Assembly: GCA_934622035.1 (NCBI GenBank)
Contig: CAKTVG010000016.1
Span: 6,615-70,614 of the forward strand
DNA: 64,000 nucleotides
Reading direction: 5' to 3'
Origin: an uncultured Oscillospiraceae bacterium
GTDB taxonomy: Bacteria > Bacillota > Clostridia > Oscillospirales > Oscillospiraceae
The notes beneath the pieces are model-generated. The model did not search any database, was not told where the DNA came from, and saw only the letters and a list, made by a program, of their open reading frames with translations. Positions within the stretch are counted from its first letter, which is position 1; each line of letters opens with the position of its first letter. A program made the position numbers and the translations under genes. Positions 40,921 to 50,084 of this stretch are shown here, one piece after another.

Positions 40921-41783
40921 AGCGCCTGCCCTATCCTTTCTCCCGTGCGCACCTTGCTCTCGATGCCCTGTGCGCTGTAGTTTAAAATATCCTCGTCGAG
41001 CTGCACGCGCCCCGGCTCCAGCAGGAGGATGACGGTTGAGCCGCCGTAGGCAAAATAGCCCTTTTCCTGCAATTTCTCAAAGGCTGCGCCCGCCTGCTCC
41101 TCGTGGTTGAGAATCCTTCCCACCAGCAGCGCGCCCACCTCCATCTGCACGACGTCTCCGAAACGGTGCGTGTGCAGCAGCGTGTAGCAGCGGCTGTTGC
41201 GGCGGTAGACGCCCAGCGTCCCCGTGATGGGGTTGACGCTGTGCAGCACGCCGGGGATGTGGACAGTCTGCTCCTGCGTTCCCTCGTCCGGGTAGGCGTA
41301 GCGGTGATAATCGTCCGGCGAAAGGCGGAAGATCAGGCACCAGCCGCCGGCAAACCGCGCGGCAAGCGCCTCATTTTCCAGAAGCTCCTGAAGCGTATAG
41401 GGAACGCCCTTGACGGTGAACACCGTGTCTTTCCCAATGGGCAGCGCCGTGAGCTTGCAGTCGGCGACGGCGGCCAGCTCGCCTGGCGCGGTCGTGTCCG
41501 GCTGCGGTCTGCGGCGGCGGGTGAAGAAATCATTGAAGCTGTCAAATGCCTGCTTTTCGCAGTCCTCCGCCGTGATGCCGTACTGCCGCATGAAGCGCTG
41601 CACCTTGCCGCGCGTCAGGCGGCTGCGCTGAATCGCGCCGTAGAGGTCAGAGACCGGCTTGCGGCACAGTATGGCCTTCGTCAGCATCCGGCCGAAGCGC
41701 GTTTCATAGGCAAAGCGCATCGCGCCGATGCCGACCTCCGGCTCCTCGGTCAGCTTCTGCATCGCGCGGTTCCAAACCTGCAT
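40917..41783 (-). CDS. psd: Phosphatidylserine decarboxylase
   Basis: 288 residues. It makes phosphatidylethanolamine from phosphatidylserine. Family motifs: FNDFFTRRRRP, FRLSPDDYHRYAYPD, HIPGVLHSVNP, VQMEVGALLVG, and the self-cleavage site GYFAYGGSTVILL (GGST in place of the more common LGST) whose Ser becomes the pyruvoyl group. It follows the PssA-LtaS fusion gene by 12 bases, giving a PS synthase to PS decarboxylase order. Confidence 0.93.
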   Translation of the reverse strand: MQVWNRAMQKLTEEPEVGIGAMRFAYETRFGRMLTKAILCRKPVSDLYGAIQRSRLTRGKVQRFMRQYGITAEDCEKQAFDSFNDFFTRRRRPQPDTTAPGELAAVADCKLTALPIGKDTVFTVKGVPYTLQELLENEALAARFAGGWCLIFRLSPDDYHRYAYPDEGTQEQTVHIPGVLHSVNPITGTLGVYRRNSRCYTLLHTHRFGDVVQMEVGALLVGRILNHEEQAGAAFEKLQEKGYFAYGGSTVILLLEPGRVQLDEDILNYSAQGIESKVRTGERIGQAL

Positions 41784-41795
41784 GGCGTGCTCCTT

Positions 41796-44210
41796 TCAGG
41801 AAATAAAATCAAAGAAATAGCGGTAGCGGATTTTCTGATAATCCGTATAGACCTGCGCGGCATCCTCCGGCAGGAGGGTGTACCAGCAGAGCTGGCCGTT
41901 CAGGCGCACATAGCCGCGGTTGAAGGCGGGCAGGACGGTGCGGGCATAGTCCACATAACGGAAATAGTCCGAAAGCTTCAGATCCATCCGGTTTGCGACG
42001 TAAGCGCCGAGGTAGCAGGCGTTGATCTGCTCCAGATCCTCCGTCTTCAGCGGGAAGTTTGCCAGAATGACCGCCTTGGTCGTGTAGCTGCGGAAGCCGT
42101 TGACCGCCTCGTCCGCAGTGTTGAACCAGGAGGAGCTTTGGTAGGGCTCATAGCCCTTGGAATCGGAGATGAAGGGCATATGATCGCCGAAGAAAACGAG
42201 AATCGTCGGCGTGTCCAGCGTCTGGATCATCTCATACAGCTCGCCGAGCGCCTTGTCGGCATTGTAAATACCCTGTGCATAGGCGCGGATCATGCCGAGA
42301 TCCTCCTCGTTCAAGGTGTCGGAGCTGACGTTAATGTCATAGTGATCGAATTTATCCGCGGGGTAGGGATAGTGATTTTCCGCTGAGGCGCTCATGATCA
42401 TCTTATAATGGCCCTCGGAGGTTCCCTTCAACTCATTGAAAATATCCTTTGCAAAGTCGCTGTCGGAATAGTAAATACCGTTGACATGGCCGTTCAGATC
42501 CTTGTCGTACTTCGTCTGCGTCGCGCCGAAGAGACTGTAGACATAGCCGCTGCGATAGGTGGACGCGCCCCAGGGCGTCAGATACATCGTCTCATAGCCG
42601 TTGTTGTTGAATTCACGGATGAGATTCGGCGCATGCTGGCCGTTGACGTCGTTGTAATAGGAATCATAGGGCATGTAGCCGGAACGCCAGAAGGCGATCG
42701 GGCTGCCGGTCATGACCTCAAACTCCGTGTTGACCGTCGCGCCGCCGTAGGTCGGCACGAGAAGGTCAAAGACCATCTTGTCCTCGTCCTGCGCATAGGA
42801 ATCGATGTTCGGCGTCAGGCTCTGGCTAAACGTCACCTCCGGGAGGTTGTTCTGCAAATCCGTAAACGTCTCGGAGAGCATGAAAACAACGTTTGCCTTA
42901 CCCCAGATGCCGGTGTTTTCCACCTTGCCTGCGCCCTCGCTGACTGCCAGATCCGCCGCCTCTGCGGAGTAATTCTCCGGCTCGACGTTGCGCGGCGCCA
43001 TGGCGTCGAGGTAGATGCCCTGATACAGGCCGTACTGATAGTACATCTCCGTGTTTTCCGGCAGGTTCTGCGCCTCTTGCGGCGTCATGCCATAAAGGAG
43101 GGAAAGCACCTGCGCGTTGCCGCGCAGCAGCATGGGCACCGTCAGAAGTCCCAGCGCCAGCGCAAGCGTAACCAGCCGCAGCCAGAGCTTCTTCGGGCGG
43201 AAACGAGTATGTCTGTCCAGCAGCAGGAAGCCTGCGCCGAGCAGCGCCACCGCCAGGGATTTGGCAATGACCTTCCAGATCCAGGGGCCGATGGTGGTCG
43301 CCGCCGCGCCCATCATGGAGATATCGTCAAAATTGAGATAATGCACGTCGCTGAGCTGGATGGGGTTGCCCATGATCTGGAACTTGATATCGTTGACGGT
43401 CAGAAGCGCCGTCATCACAATCACGCTGCACAGCTTCGCGCCCCAGCTGCTGCCGAAAATGCAGCACAGGGCGTAAAACGCCAGCGCAATATAGGCCCAG
43501 AGGAAGAAAAACGCGGCAAAATGCCCGCTGACGGTAGCGGCAAGGCCGCTCATCGCCCCAGAGACGCCATAAGCCAGCTTGTAATAGAAATCAGAGGCCA
43601 GCAGGATGTACAGGGGAAAAATCACGAAATTGACTGTTTTATCGTTCAGAAGCTTCCGGCTGAGCTTCGCCGCATCCGGTCTGCGCACGTGCAGCGGAAG
43701 CAGGTAGAAAACCGCCAGCACCAGAAGCACTGCCGGTGAAATATAACGCTGCCAGTCGTTTTTCAGCAGCCGCACTGCCAGCACCGCCAGCGGATACAAA
43801 ATTGCCGACCATTCCGCCGGCAGGCCGGCAGAGCTGCGCCAGTCGCGCTCGCCGTGCAGCAGGCGCGCCGCCTCCCCGGCCAGACGAACCAGTACCGCCA
43901 AAAGGTACACAAGCCCCGCAACGGCGGAGAAGAGATTGCGTGCCATCTGAAGCGTGATCACCGCAGGCAGCACGCCGAAGCTCACCGCCTTTGCCAGTGC
44001 GTCCAGAACGGCGCCAAAGGTCTGCATTTTTTCGCTGCGTTCTCTGCGCCGCGCCAGCACGCCGTCAAAGGCATCGCACAGGCCGCAGATCAGCAGACAC
44101 AGCAGCGCCAGCATAAAATGCTGCGTCATCGCCATGCCCATGCCCGCAAAGGCAAAGCAAACCCCCGCAAGGGTCAAAAAATCACAAAGCCGGTCATCTG
44201 ATTTTTTCAT
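41796..44210 (-). CDS. Fusion of CDP-alcohol phosphatidyltransferase (PssA-like) and LtaS-like sulfatase-fold enzyme
   Basis: 804 residues. Residues 1-190 are a CDP-alcohol phosphotransferase with D46-x-x-D49-G-x-x-A-R, G66, D70, but the fourth metal/catalytic Asp is Lys74 (GAVLDALAKAVSFG). Residues ~200-370 hold five membrane helices as in LtaS, and ~430-760 an alkaline-phosphatase-fold domain: FMLSETFTD, PTYGGATVNTEFEVMTG (nucleophile Thr), ENHYPYP and FFGDHMPF. The second half would transfer glycerol- or ethanolamine-phosphate groups outside the membrane; the first, if active, would make phosphatidylserine for psd. The fusion ties lipid synthesis to envelope polymer modification. Confidence 0.85.
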   Translation of the reverse strand: MKKSDDRLCDFLTLAGVCFAFAGMGMAMTQHFMLALLCLLICGLCDAFDGVLARRRERSEKMQTFGAVLDALAKAVSFGVLPAVITLQMARNLFSAVAGLVYLLAVLVRLAGEAARLLHGERDWRSSAGLPAEWSAILYPLAVLAVRLLKNDWQRYISPAVLLVLAVFYLLPLHVRRPDAAKLSRKLLNDKTVNFVIFPLYILLASDFYYKLAYGVSGAMSGLAATVSGHFAAFFFLWAYIALAFYALCCIFGSSWGAKLCSVIVMTALLTVNDIKFQIMGNPIQLSDVHYLNFDDISMMGAAATTIGPWIWKVIAKSLAVALLGAGFLLLDRHTRFRPKKLWLRLVTLALALGLLTVPMLLRGNAQVLSLLYGMTPQEAQNLPENTEMYYQYGLYQGIYLDAMAPRNVEPENYSAEAADLAVSEGAGKVENTGIWGKANVVFMLSETFTDLQNNLPEVTFSQSLTPNIDSYAQDEDKMVFDLLVPTYGGATVNTEFEVMTGSPIAFWRSGYMPYDSYYNDVNGQHAPNLIREFNNNGYETMYLTPWGASTYRSGYVYSLFGATQTKYDKDLNGHVNGIYYSDSDFAKDIFNELKGTSEGHYKMIMSASAENHYPYPADKFDHYDINVSSDTLNEEDLGMIRAYAQGIYNADKALGELYEMIQTLDTPTILVFFGDHMPFISDSKGYEPYQSSSWFNTADEAVNGFRSYTTKAVILANFPLKTEDLEQINACYLGAYVANRMDLKLSDYFRYVDYARTVLPAFNRGYVRLNGQLCWYTLLPEDAAQVYTDYQKIRYRYFFDFIS

Positions 44211-44296
44211 GGGAATCGTACTACCTCCTCACGCCGCCATTGCGGCATGTCTTATGATATCACACATTCCTGCAAATTACCAGAGGAAAGGCCGTT

Positions 44297-44542
44297 CTAT
44301 TCGCTGATTTCACGATACATTGCAGCGGCGTCATCTTTTCTTACGGCGTCTGCCACTGCCAACACCTCCACCGTCAGGCTCCGCTGTCCAAAGACGATGC
44401 AGAGCACATCGCCCACCTTGACGTCATAGGACGCTTTCGCGGGGCGGCCGTTGACCGTGACGCGGGCATTGTCGCAGGCGTCGTTGGCGACGGTGCGGCG
44501 TTTGATCAGCCGCGAGACCTTTAAAAACTTATCTAAGCGCAT
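44297..44542 (-). CDS. rqcP: S4-domain RNA-binding protein RqcP (YabO/Hsp15-like)
   Basis: 81 residues starting MRLDKFLKVSRLIKRRTVAN, the S4 fold; RVTVNGRPAKASYDVKVGD completes it. RqcP helps RqcH add alanine tails on stalled 50S-bound peptides. Its place after hup and spoVB matches the conserved Firmicutes cluster. Confidence 0.9.
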   Translation of the reverse strand: MRLDKFLKVSRLIKRRTVANDACDNARVTVNGRPAKASYDVKVGDVLCIVFGQRSLTVEVLAVADAVRKDDAAAMYREISE

Positions 44543-44550
44543 AATACCTC

Positions 44551-44587
44551 CAAAAACAGTTTCAGCCAGAACCGGAGGCTCTGGCCG
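44551..44587 (-). terminator. Terminator-like hairpin between hup and rqcP
   Basis: Minus strand CGGCCAGA pairs with TCTGGCTG (one mismatch), followed by AAACTGTTTTTGG. It probably makes hup mRNA more abundant than rqcP mRNA. Confidence 0.65.
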
Positions 44588-44594
44588 AAAAGTA

Positions 44595-44873
44595 TCATTT
44601 TGCTGCGACGGCGTCCTTCAGTGCGCGGCCTGCCTTGAAGACGGGTACGCGGGTTGCCGGGATCTCAATGGTTTCCTTGGTTCTGGGGTTGCGGCCCGTG
44701 CGCGCCTCGCGCTCCTTGGTTTCAAAGGAACCAAAACCGACAAGCTGAATCTTATCGCCGCCGGAAATCGCATCGGTGATGACTTCCAGAGTGGCGGCCA
44801 GCGCCTTCTCGGCGTCCTTCTTCGACAGACCGGACTTTTCCGCGATCTGCGCAATCAGTTCTACTTTGTTCAT
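44595..44873 (-). CDS. hup: HU family DNA-binding protein
   Basis: 92 residues. Typical HU from MNKVELIAQIAEKSGLSKKD to RTGRNPRTKETIEIPAT (the DNA-binding arm) and PVFKAGRALKDAV. It bends and compacts the nucleoid. 21 of the last residues are Ala/Lys-rich as usual. 146 bases separate it from spoVB. Confidence 0.97.
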   Translation of the reverse strand: MNKVELIAQIAEKSGLSKKDAEKALAATLEVITDAISGGDKIQLVGFGSFETKEREARTGRNPRTKETIEIPATRVPVFKAGRALKDAVAAK

Positions 44874-45020
44874 TGTATAAACCTCTTTCCAAACATGTTT
44901 CTTTCGTTGATGATTGTATCATCCGGCGCGGTGCGCCGCAGGGCAAATTCCGCCCGGAATGCTCTGCCTATAAAATTTACCACATGACACAGAAATACGC
45001 AAGTAAAAATCTGGAAAAAA

Positions 45021-46694
45021 TCACCGGATATGCAGAATTTTTGCGATTTTTTCGCCCTTTGGCAGGAACATGCAGTCCTCGTAGGTAATTGCACGGAACA
45101 CGACGACCAGAACGCAGTACACCACGACTGCCACGATGATCGCCATGCCGCAGCAGACCACCACACTGGAGATCAGCTTGGACAGCAGCTGATAGACGAC
45201 AAAGGCTGCCGCGCCCATGACCACGGCGGACAGTCCGCTGCGCCAGATATTGGGCAGGACCTTCGGCGCTCTGCGCAGCACGCGGCGCATGGCAAAGAGG
45301 TTCAGCGCCATGACCACCAGGAAGCACAGGAAGGTGCTCACCGGCGCGCCAAGGATGGCGATGTTGGGGTTGCCGACGAGGATGTAGTTCATAATGACCT
45401 TGAGGATACCGCCGATGATCGTGTTGACCACGGGCAGGAAGACAAAGCCGTGCGCCTGCATGATGGCGCTTGCCATATTGGAAATGCTGGTCACAAGGAT
45501 CGTGAAGCTGAGCAGAGCGAGGATCGTTCCTGCGATATTCAGAAGCTCCCCGTGGTAGCCGCCGAGCAGCTGGATGATGGGCTTGGCCAGAACGAAGAGG
45601 CCCACCGTGCAGGGCATGGCGATCAGGCCCATCAGCCGCAGGGAGGAATCCTGCACCATGCGCACGCCGCGCATATTTTTGCGCGTCAGGTGCTCCGTGA
45701 TTGCGGGAATGATGGCCGCGGTGATGTTGGGAATGAAGGCCAGCGGCAGATTAAAAACCGTCTGGCAGAAATTGTACACGCCCTTGGCCGTGTCGGCGGC
45801 GTACTGGTTGATGTCCTCGGGGCTTTTTTCTGCGGCAAGGGCCAGCAGCCGCGCCATGACGCTGTCCGTCCCCGGCTGCACCTGCTGCGCGGCGCTGAGC
45901 ATGCGGGACATGACGGTGGAGGAATCGATCAGGTTGATGATCTGCAAGCCCGCCGCGCCGATGGTGATCGGCACCGCAATGGCAAGCAGCGCCTTCATCG
46001 TCTCGCCCACAGGACGCGCCTTGCCGCCCATGGAGTCCAGACTCCGCGCGGCGCGGCGGCGGGAGATCACAAGGTAGATTGCCGAGAGCGCCGAGCCGAC
46101 GGTGATGCCGAGGATGGTCGCGCCGGAGGCCTTCGGACCGTCGCCGGTCTTCTGGAGCACGAGCCAGGCCAGCGCCAGCCCCAGAATCAGCTTGCACAGC
46201 GCCTCGATGACCTGGCTGACCGCCGTGGGCACCATATTGCCCTGGCCCTGGAAGAAGCCGCGGCACGCCGAGGCGATGCAAATGCACAAAACGGCCGGGC
46301 CGAGCGCAAGGATGGAGTAATAGGAGCCGGGATTGTGCATCACGCTCGTGGCGAGCCAGCGTGGGAAGAGCATCATAATGCCGCTGCCGAGCAGGCCCAG
46401 CACGAGATAGGCAATCAGCGCCGTTTCATAGATGCGCTTGACCTGCCGGCCGTTGCCCAGCGCCTTGGCCTCGGAGACAAGGCGGCTCATGGCCACCGGC
46501 AGGCCGGTGATGGACACGACCAGCATCACGGTGTAAATTTCATACGCCGTGTTGAAATAGCCGAAGTTCGCATCGCCGATCAGCCGCTTGAGCGGGATTT
46601 TGTAGAGCATGCCGATGATCTTGACCAGAATGGTCGAGATCGACAAAATCGCCGCACCGGCCAGATAGTTTTGTTTTTGATTCTTGTTTTCCAA
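45021..46694 (-). CDS. spoVB: SpoVB-type MOP/MATE lipid II or polysaccharide flippase
   Basis: 557 residues from a TTG at 46694, since AGGAG is eight bases upstream; the GTG at 46703 would touch the ribosome site. About 14 membrane helices. Family start NYLAGAAILSISTILVKIIG, MLYKIPLKRLIGDANFGYFN and TGLPVAMSRLVSEAKALGN are diagnostic of the SpoVB/MurJ-like group, which moves cell-wall precursors for spore cortex or other polymers. Neighbours hup and rqcP match the spoVB locus of clostridia, but spoVT and mazG are missing here. Confidence 0.88.
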   Translation of the reverse strand: MENKNQKQNYLAGAAILSISTILVKIIGMLYKIPLKRLIGDANFGYFNTAYEIYTVMLVVSITGLPVAMSRLVSEAKALGNGRQVKRIYETALIAYLVLGLLGSGIMMLFPRWLATSVMHNPGSYYSILALGPAVLCICIASACRGFFQGQGNMVPTAVSQVIEALCKLILGLALAWLVLQKTGDGPKASGATILGITVGSALSAIYLVISRRRAARSLDSMGGKARPVGETMKALLAIAVPITIGAAGLQIINLIDSSTVMSRMLSAAQQVQPGTDSVMARLLALAAEKSPEDINQYAADTAKGVYNFCQTVFNLPLAFIPNITAAIIPAITEHLTRKNMRGVRMVQDSSLRLMGLIAMPCTVGLFVLAKPIIQLLGGYHGELLNIAGTILALLSFTILVTSISNMASAIMQAHGFVFLPVVNTIIGGILKVIMNYILVGNPNIAILGAPVSTFLCFLVVMALNLFAMRRVLRRAPKVLPNIWRSGLSAVVMGAAAFVVYQLLSKLISSVVVCCGMAIIVAVVVYCVLVVVFRAITYEDCMFLPKGEKIAKILHIR

Positions 46695-46699
46695 AAACC

Positions 46700-48013
46700 T
46701 CACTCCTTTTCCGGAGAGAACAGATGGGGCATGACATAAGCCGCAAGCTCATGCACAACGCTCTCCAGATCGATGGTCGGATACTTGCCCGCGGCATAGA
46801 GGATCTTGCCGCGCACCATGGTCAGCACGACATCGTGCCCGCTGACGGCATAGGCCAGATGAGAAAGCACATTGTGGCAGGGCATCAGATGCGGCGCGGT
46901 GAAATCCAGCAGGATGACGTCCGCATCCATGCCGACCTTGAGCATGCCGCACTCGGCCTCGCGGCCCTGCGCCCTTGCGCCGCAGACGGTCGCCATCATC
47001 ACTGCCGCCTGCGCGGGCAGCGCCTTCGGGTCGCCCGTGACGCCCTTGGCCATGAGCGTCGCTGCCTTGATCTCCTCAAACAGGTCGAGGTTGTTGTTCG
47101 ACGCGCTGGAATCCGTGCCGAGGGCGACGTTCATTCCCGCCTTGATCATCTCCTGCACATTCGCGCAGCCGGAGGCCAGCTTCAGGTTGGACACCGGGCA
47201 GTGCACGGCGGAAACCTTGCACTTTGCAAGCAGGCGCATGTCCTCCGGCTCCAGCCAGACGCAGTGCGCTGCGCCGGTGCGGACGTCGAAGACATGGTGG
47301 CAGTCGAGCAGCTGCGCGGGCGTCAGGCCGTACTTTTCTTTGCAGGCCTCGTGCTCTGCCTTCGTCTCGGAGAGGTGGAGGTGCATGCCGAGGTGCTCGT
47401 TGATGGCATACTCGCTCACGGCGTCCCAAAGCCGGTGGTCGGAGGTATACTCGCCGTGGATGGACGCGTCCACGCGGATGCGGCCGTTGTCATAGCCGTC
47501 CCACTTTTCCTTCAGCTCCATCATTTCGCGGCAGCCGGGGTGCTTTTCCACGTCGAACTCCTCGCCGAAGAGCGTCGTGCCGCGGGCGAGGTTGGCCTTG
47601 ATGCCGGACTCCGCCACCGCCTGGGCAATGGCGTCGCAGTGATCGTACATATCCGAAACGGACGTCGTGCCGAAGCGCAGGCACTCCGCGATGGAAAGAA
47701 GCGTCGCCGCCTTGACGCAGCGGTCGTCCATGCGCTCCTCCTTCGGGAAGATGTGATCGTTCAGCCAGGCCGCCAGCTCACAGTCGTCGGCATAGCCGCG
47801 CAGGGGCGACATGGCCAGATGCGTGTGGCAGTTGATGAGGCCGGGCATGAGCACCATGCCCTCGCCGTTGATGATTTTCTGCGGCTTTTCCTCCGGCGCC
47901 TTGCGCGACAGATAGCTGATCTTTCCGTCCGTCACACCAACAAAGGCGGAAAACAGAACGTGCAGATCCTCGTCCATCGTGACGGCGGTAACATTGGCAA
48001 ATAGAATATCCAT
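46700..48013 (-). CDS. mtaD: Amidohydrolase: 5-methylthioadenosine/S-adenosylhomocysteine deaminase-like
   Basis: 437 residues from ATG 48013 (AAAGGACG upstream). The amidohydrolase metal site is complete: INCHTHLAMS (HxH), HLHLSET, AHCVWLEPEDM and GTDSSASNNNLD. This set is that of MTA/SAH deaminases, which convert these nucleosides to inosine forms for sulfur recycling; related enzymes deaminate other purine-like compounds. It sits close behind hemZ and before spoVB. Confidence 0.88.
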   Translation of the reverse strand: MDILFANVTAVTMDEDLHVLFSAFVGVTDGKISYLSRKAPEEKPQKIINGEGMVLMPGLINCHTHLAMSPLRGYADDCELAAWLNDHIFPKEERMDDRCVKAATLLSIAECLRFGTTSVSDMYDHCDAIAQAVAESGIKANLARGTTLFGEEFDVEKHPGCREMMELKEKWDGYDNGRIRVDASIHGEYTSDHRLWDAVSEYAINEHLGMHLHLSETKAEHEACKEKYGLTPAQLLDCHHVFDVRTGAAHCVWLEPEDMRLLAKCKVSAVHCPVSNLKLASGCANVQEMIKAGMNVALGTDSSASNNNLDLFEEIKAATLMAKGVTGDPKALPAQAAVMMATVCGARAQGREAECGMLKVGMDADVILLDFTAPHLMPCHNVLSHLAYAVSGHDVVLTMVRGKILYAAGKYPTIDLESVVHELAAYVMPHLFSPEKE

Positions 48014-48024
48014 AGTGCGTCCTT

Positions 48025-49470
48025 TCATTTCAGCAGGGTAATGGCCGCGTCCTTCTGCGAAAGGACGCTATCCATGCGCTGGATGTACTGCTGGGGGAAT
48101 TTGGGATTGTGGAAGCGCTCGAGCGTCCCGTCCGGCAGGTTGATCTTGGTCATGCCACCGCCGCCGAGCGAGATCACGCTGTGCAGCTCCTCCATCATAT
48201 AGATGTTGTACAGGCATTCCGTTCCCGGCCTGCTCCAGCCGACATTTTCAAAGCTGCCGGACATGTATTTCTGGCGGTAGAGATAATAGGGCCGGTAGCC
48301 GTGGGCACGCAGCTCCGCCTCCGCGCCGTCGAGCATGGCGCGCACGGCCTGTGCCGTGGGCAGCTCCTCGCGGGAGAAGTAGAGATCCGCGCCCTTTTTC
48401 AGTGCCAGCGTGTGCACGGTGATGTTCTCCGGCTCCAGCGCAAGCACCTGCGCCAGGGAATCGGCGAAGCTCTCCGGGCCGTCCTGCGGCAGACCGGCAA
48501 TCAGATCCATATTGATTTCCCGGAAGCCCGCTGCACGCGCCTGATGAAACGCCTGCACGGTCTGCGCCGCCGTATGGCAGCGGCCGATGCGGCGCAGAAC
48601 GGCGTCGTTCATCGTCTGCGGATTGATGCTCATGCGTCCGCAGCCGAGGCTGTGGATTGCGGAGAGCTTCTCCGGGTCGAGCGTGTCCGGGCGGCCGCCC
48701 TCCACGGTGTATTCTATGAGGGACGAGAGGTCAAAATGTGCGGCAATCGCCTGCATCAGGCGGGTCATCTGCGCCGTGGAGAGCGTTGTGGGCGTGCCGC
48801 CGCCGATGTAGATCGTTCGGACGCTTCTCCCAGCCGCGCGAAGAAGCCGCGCGGTGTGCTCAATCTCCTGCTCCAGCGCGTCGAGATAAGGCGCAAGCAG
48901 CGCACCCTGCCGCCCCGTCGTCTGGCTGACGAAGCTGCAATACACACAGCGCGTCGGGCAGAAGGGAATGCCGATATACACGGAGACGTCCTGCGGACGC
49001 AGACGCTGCGCCGCGCGGACCGTAGCGGCGGAGCACTCTACGCTCAGCCGGCTGCGCGCAGGCGTGACGTGATAGCTCTCCTCCAGGAGGCGGCGGGCAT
49101 CGGCCTCCGTGCCGCCCGCAAGCAGGCAGCGCGTCGTGAGCTTCGTCGGGCGGACGCCGGAAAGGCTTCCCCATTCCGGCGGCTCGCGCAGGAGCATCGC
49201 CGCGGCGTAATAGGTGTTTTGCAGCAGACGGCGGCGAGAGGAAACGTCCTCCTGCGCCGTTCTCATGCGGCGGGCAGCGCGGACGGTCTTTCCGTGCAGA
49301 GTGATCTGCGCCGTAGCCGTCAGCCACGTTGCGCCGCGGTGCAGCGCGGAGACCGCACCGTCGCCCTGAAAGGCGGCGTTGACCGGCTCCATCGTCTCCT
49401 CCGGGAAGAGCGCCAGCTGCAATTGCTCGACGGCGTAGCGCTCGTCATGTCCTTTTAACAGAAGCTTCAT
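48025..49470 (-). CDS. hemZ: Coproporphyrinogen dehydrogenase-like radical SAM protein HemZ
   Basis: 481 residues. Radical SAM cluster CPTRCVYCSF near residue 170 and GGGTPTTLS follow the HemN/HemZ pattern; the extra ~165-residue N-terminal domain (GSLSGVRPTKL) is typical of HemZ. It may oxidise coproporphyrinogen III without oxygen, but HemZ has also been linked to heme handling; no other heme gene is nearby. The start overlaps the stop of the MBL-fold gene by four bases. Confidence 0.9.
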   Translation of the reverse strand: MKLLLKGHDERYAVEQLQLALFPEETMEPVNAAFQGDGAVSALHRGATWLTATAQITLHGKTVRAARRMRTAQEDVSSRRRLLQNTYYAAAMLLREPPEWGSLSGVRPTKLTTRCLLAGGTEADARRLLEESYHVTPARSRLSVECSAATVRAAQRLRPQDVSVYIGIPFCPTRCVYCSFVSQTTGRQGALLAPYLDALEQEIEHTARLLRAAGRSVRTIYIGGGTPTTLSTAQMTRLMQAIAAHFDLSSLIEYTVEGGRPDTLDPEKLSAIHSLGCGRMSINPQTMNDAVLRRIGRCHTAAQTVQAFHQARAAGFREINMDLIAGLPQDGPESFADSLAQVLALEPENITVHTLALKKGADLYFSREELPTAQAVRAMLDGAEAELRAHGYRPYYLYRQKYMSGSFENVGWSRPGTECLYNIYMMEELHSVISLGGGGMTKINLPDGTLERFHNPKFPQQYIQRMDSVLSQKDAAITLLK

Positions 49471-50060
49471 CGAACGGCCTCTTTCAGATAGGGATTGCGG
49501 GCGCGCTCGGCGTCCAGGGTGGTCGCCTCGCCGTGTCCGGGATAAATGTTCAGATTTTCGGGGATGCCTGCCAGCCGGGCAAGGCTGCGCCGCATCTCCT
49601 GCGCAGAGCCGCCCAGATCGGTGCGGCCGCAGGAGCCTGCAAACAGCGTGTCCCCGGAGAAGAGCGACTCCCCACAGCGCAGGCAGACGGAGCCCAATGT
49701 ATGCCCCGGCGTTTCCAGAACAGAAAAGCGCAGCGTACCGACGGCGACCTCGTCGCCCTCCCGGTAGCAGTCCGTGTAATACAGCGGCCCGGCGGTCAGA
49801 TACTCCGGCAGGCGCAGCTCCTTTTCATTCAGCCAGACCGGGCAGGCCGTCGCCTGCGCAAGGCCGCGCACGGCCCCGACATGGTCAAAGTGGGCATGCG
49901 TGAGCAAAACGGCGCAGATGCGCAGGCGGTTCTGCTGCGCGGCGGCAAGGATTCTCTCCGGCGCATAGCCAGGGTCGATGACCGCAGTCTGTCCCGTCTC
50001 GTCCGAGACGAGGTAGCAGTTCGTCTGATAATCGCCCAAAGGGAGCGTGAAAATGTGCAT
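49467..50060 (-). CDS. MBL-fold hydrolase (glyoxalase II-like)
   Basis: 197 residues. The metal motif THAHFDHVG (HxHxDH), the later ETPGHTLGS and SGDTLFAGSCGRTD, and PGHGEATTL are complete. Short single-domain proteins of this type hydrolyse thioesters and are often called hydroxyacylglutathione hydrolase-like; in a clostridium the true substrate is unknown. It is coupled to hemZ. Confidence 0.9.
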   Translation of the reverse strand: MHIFTLPLGDYQTNCYLVSDETGQTAVIDPGYAPERILAAAQQNRLRICAVLLTHAHFDHVGAVRGLAQATACPVWLNEKELRLPEYLTAGPLYYTDCYREGDEVAVGTLRFSVLETPGHTLGSVCLRCGESLFSGDTLFAGSCGRTDLGGSAQEMRRSLARLAGIPENLNIYPGHGEATTLDAERARNPYLKEAVR

Positions 50061-50084
50061 CGGTTTTCTCCTTTCGCAGGGACG

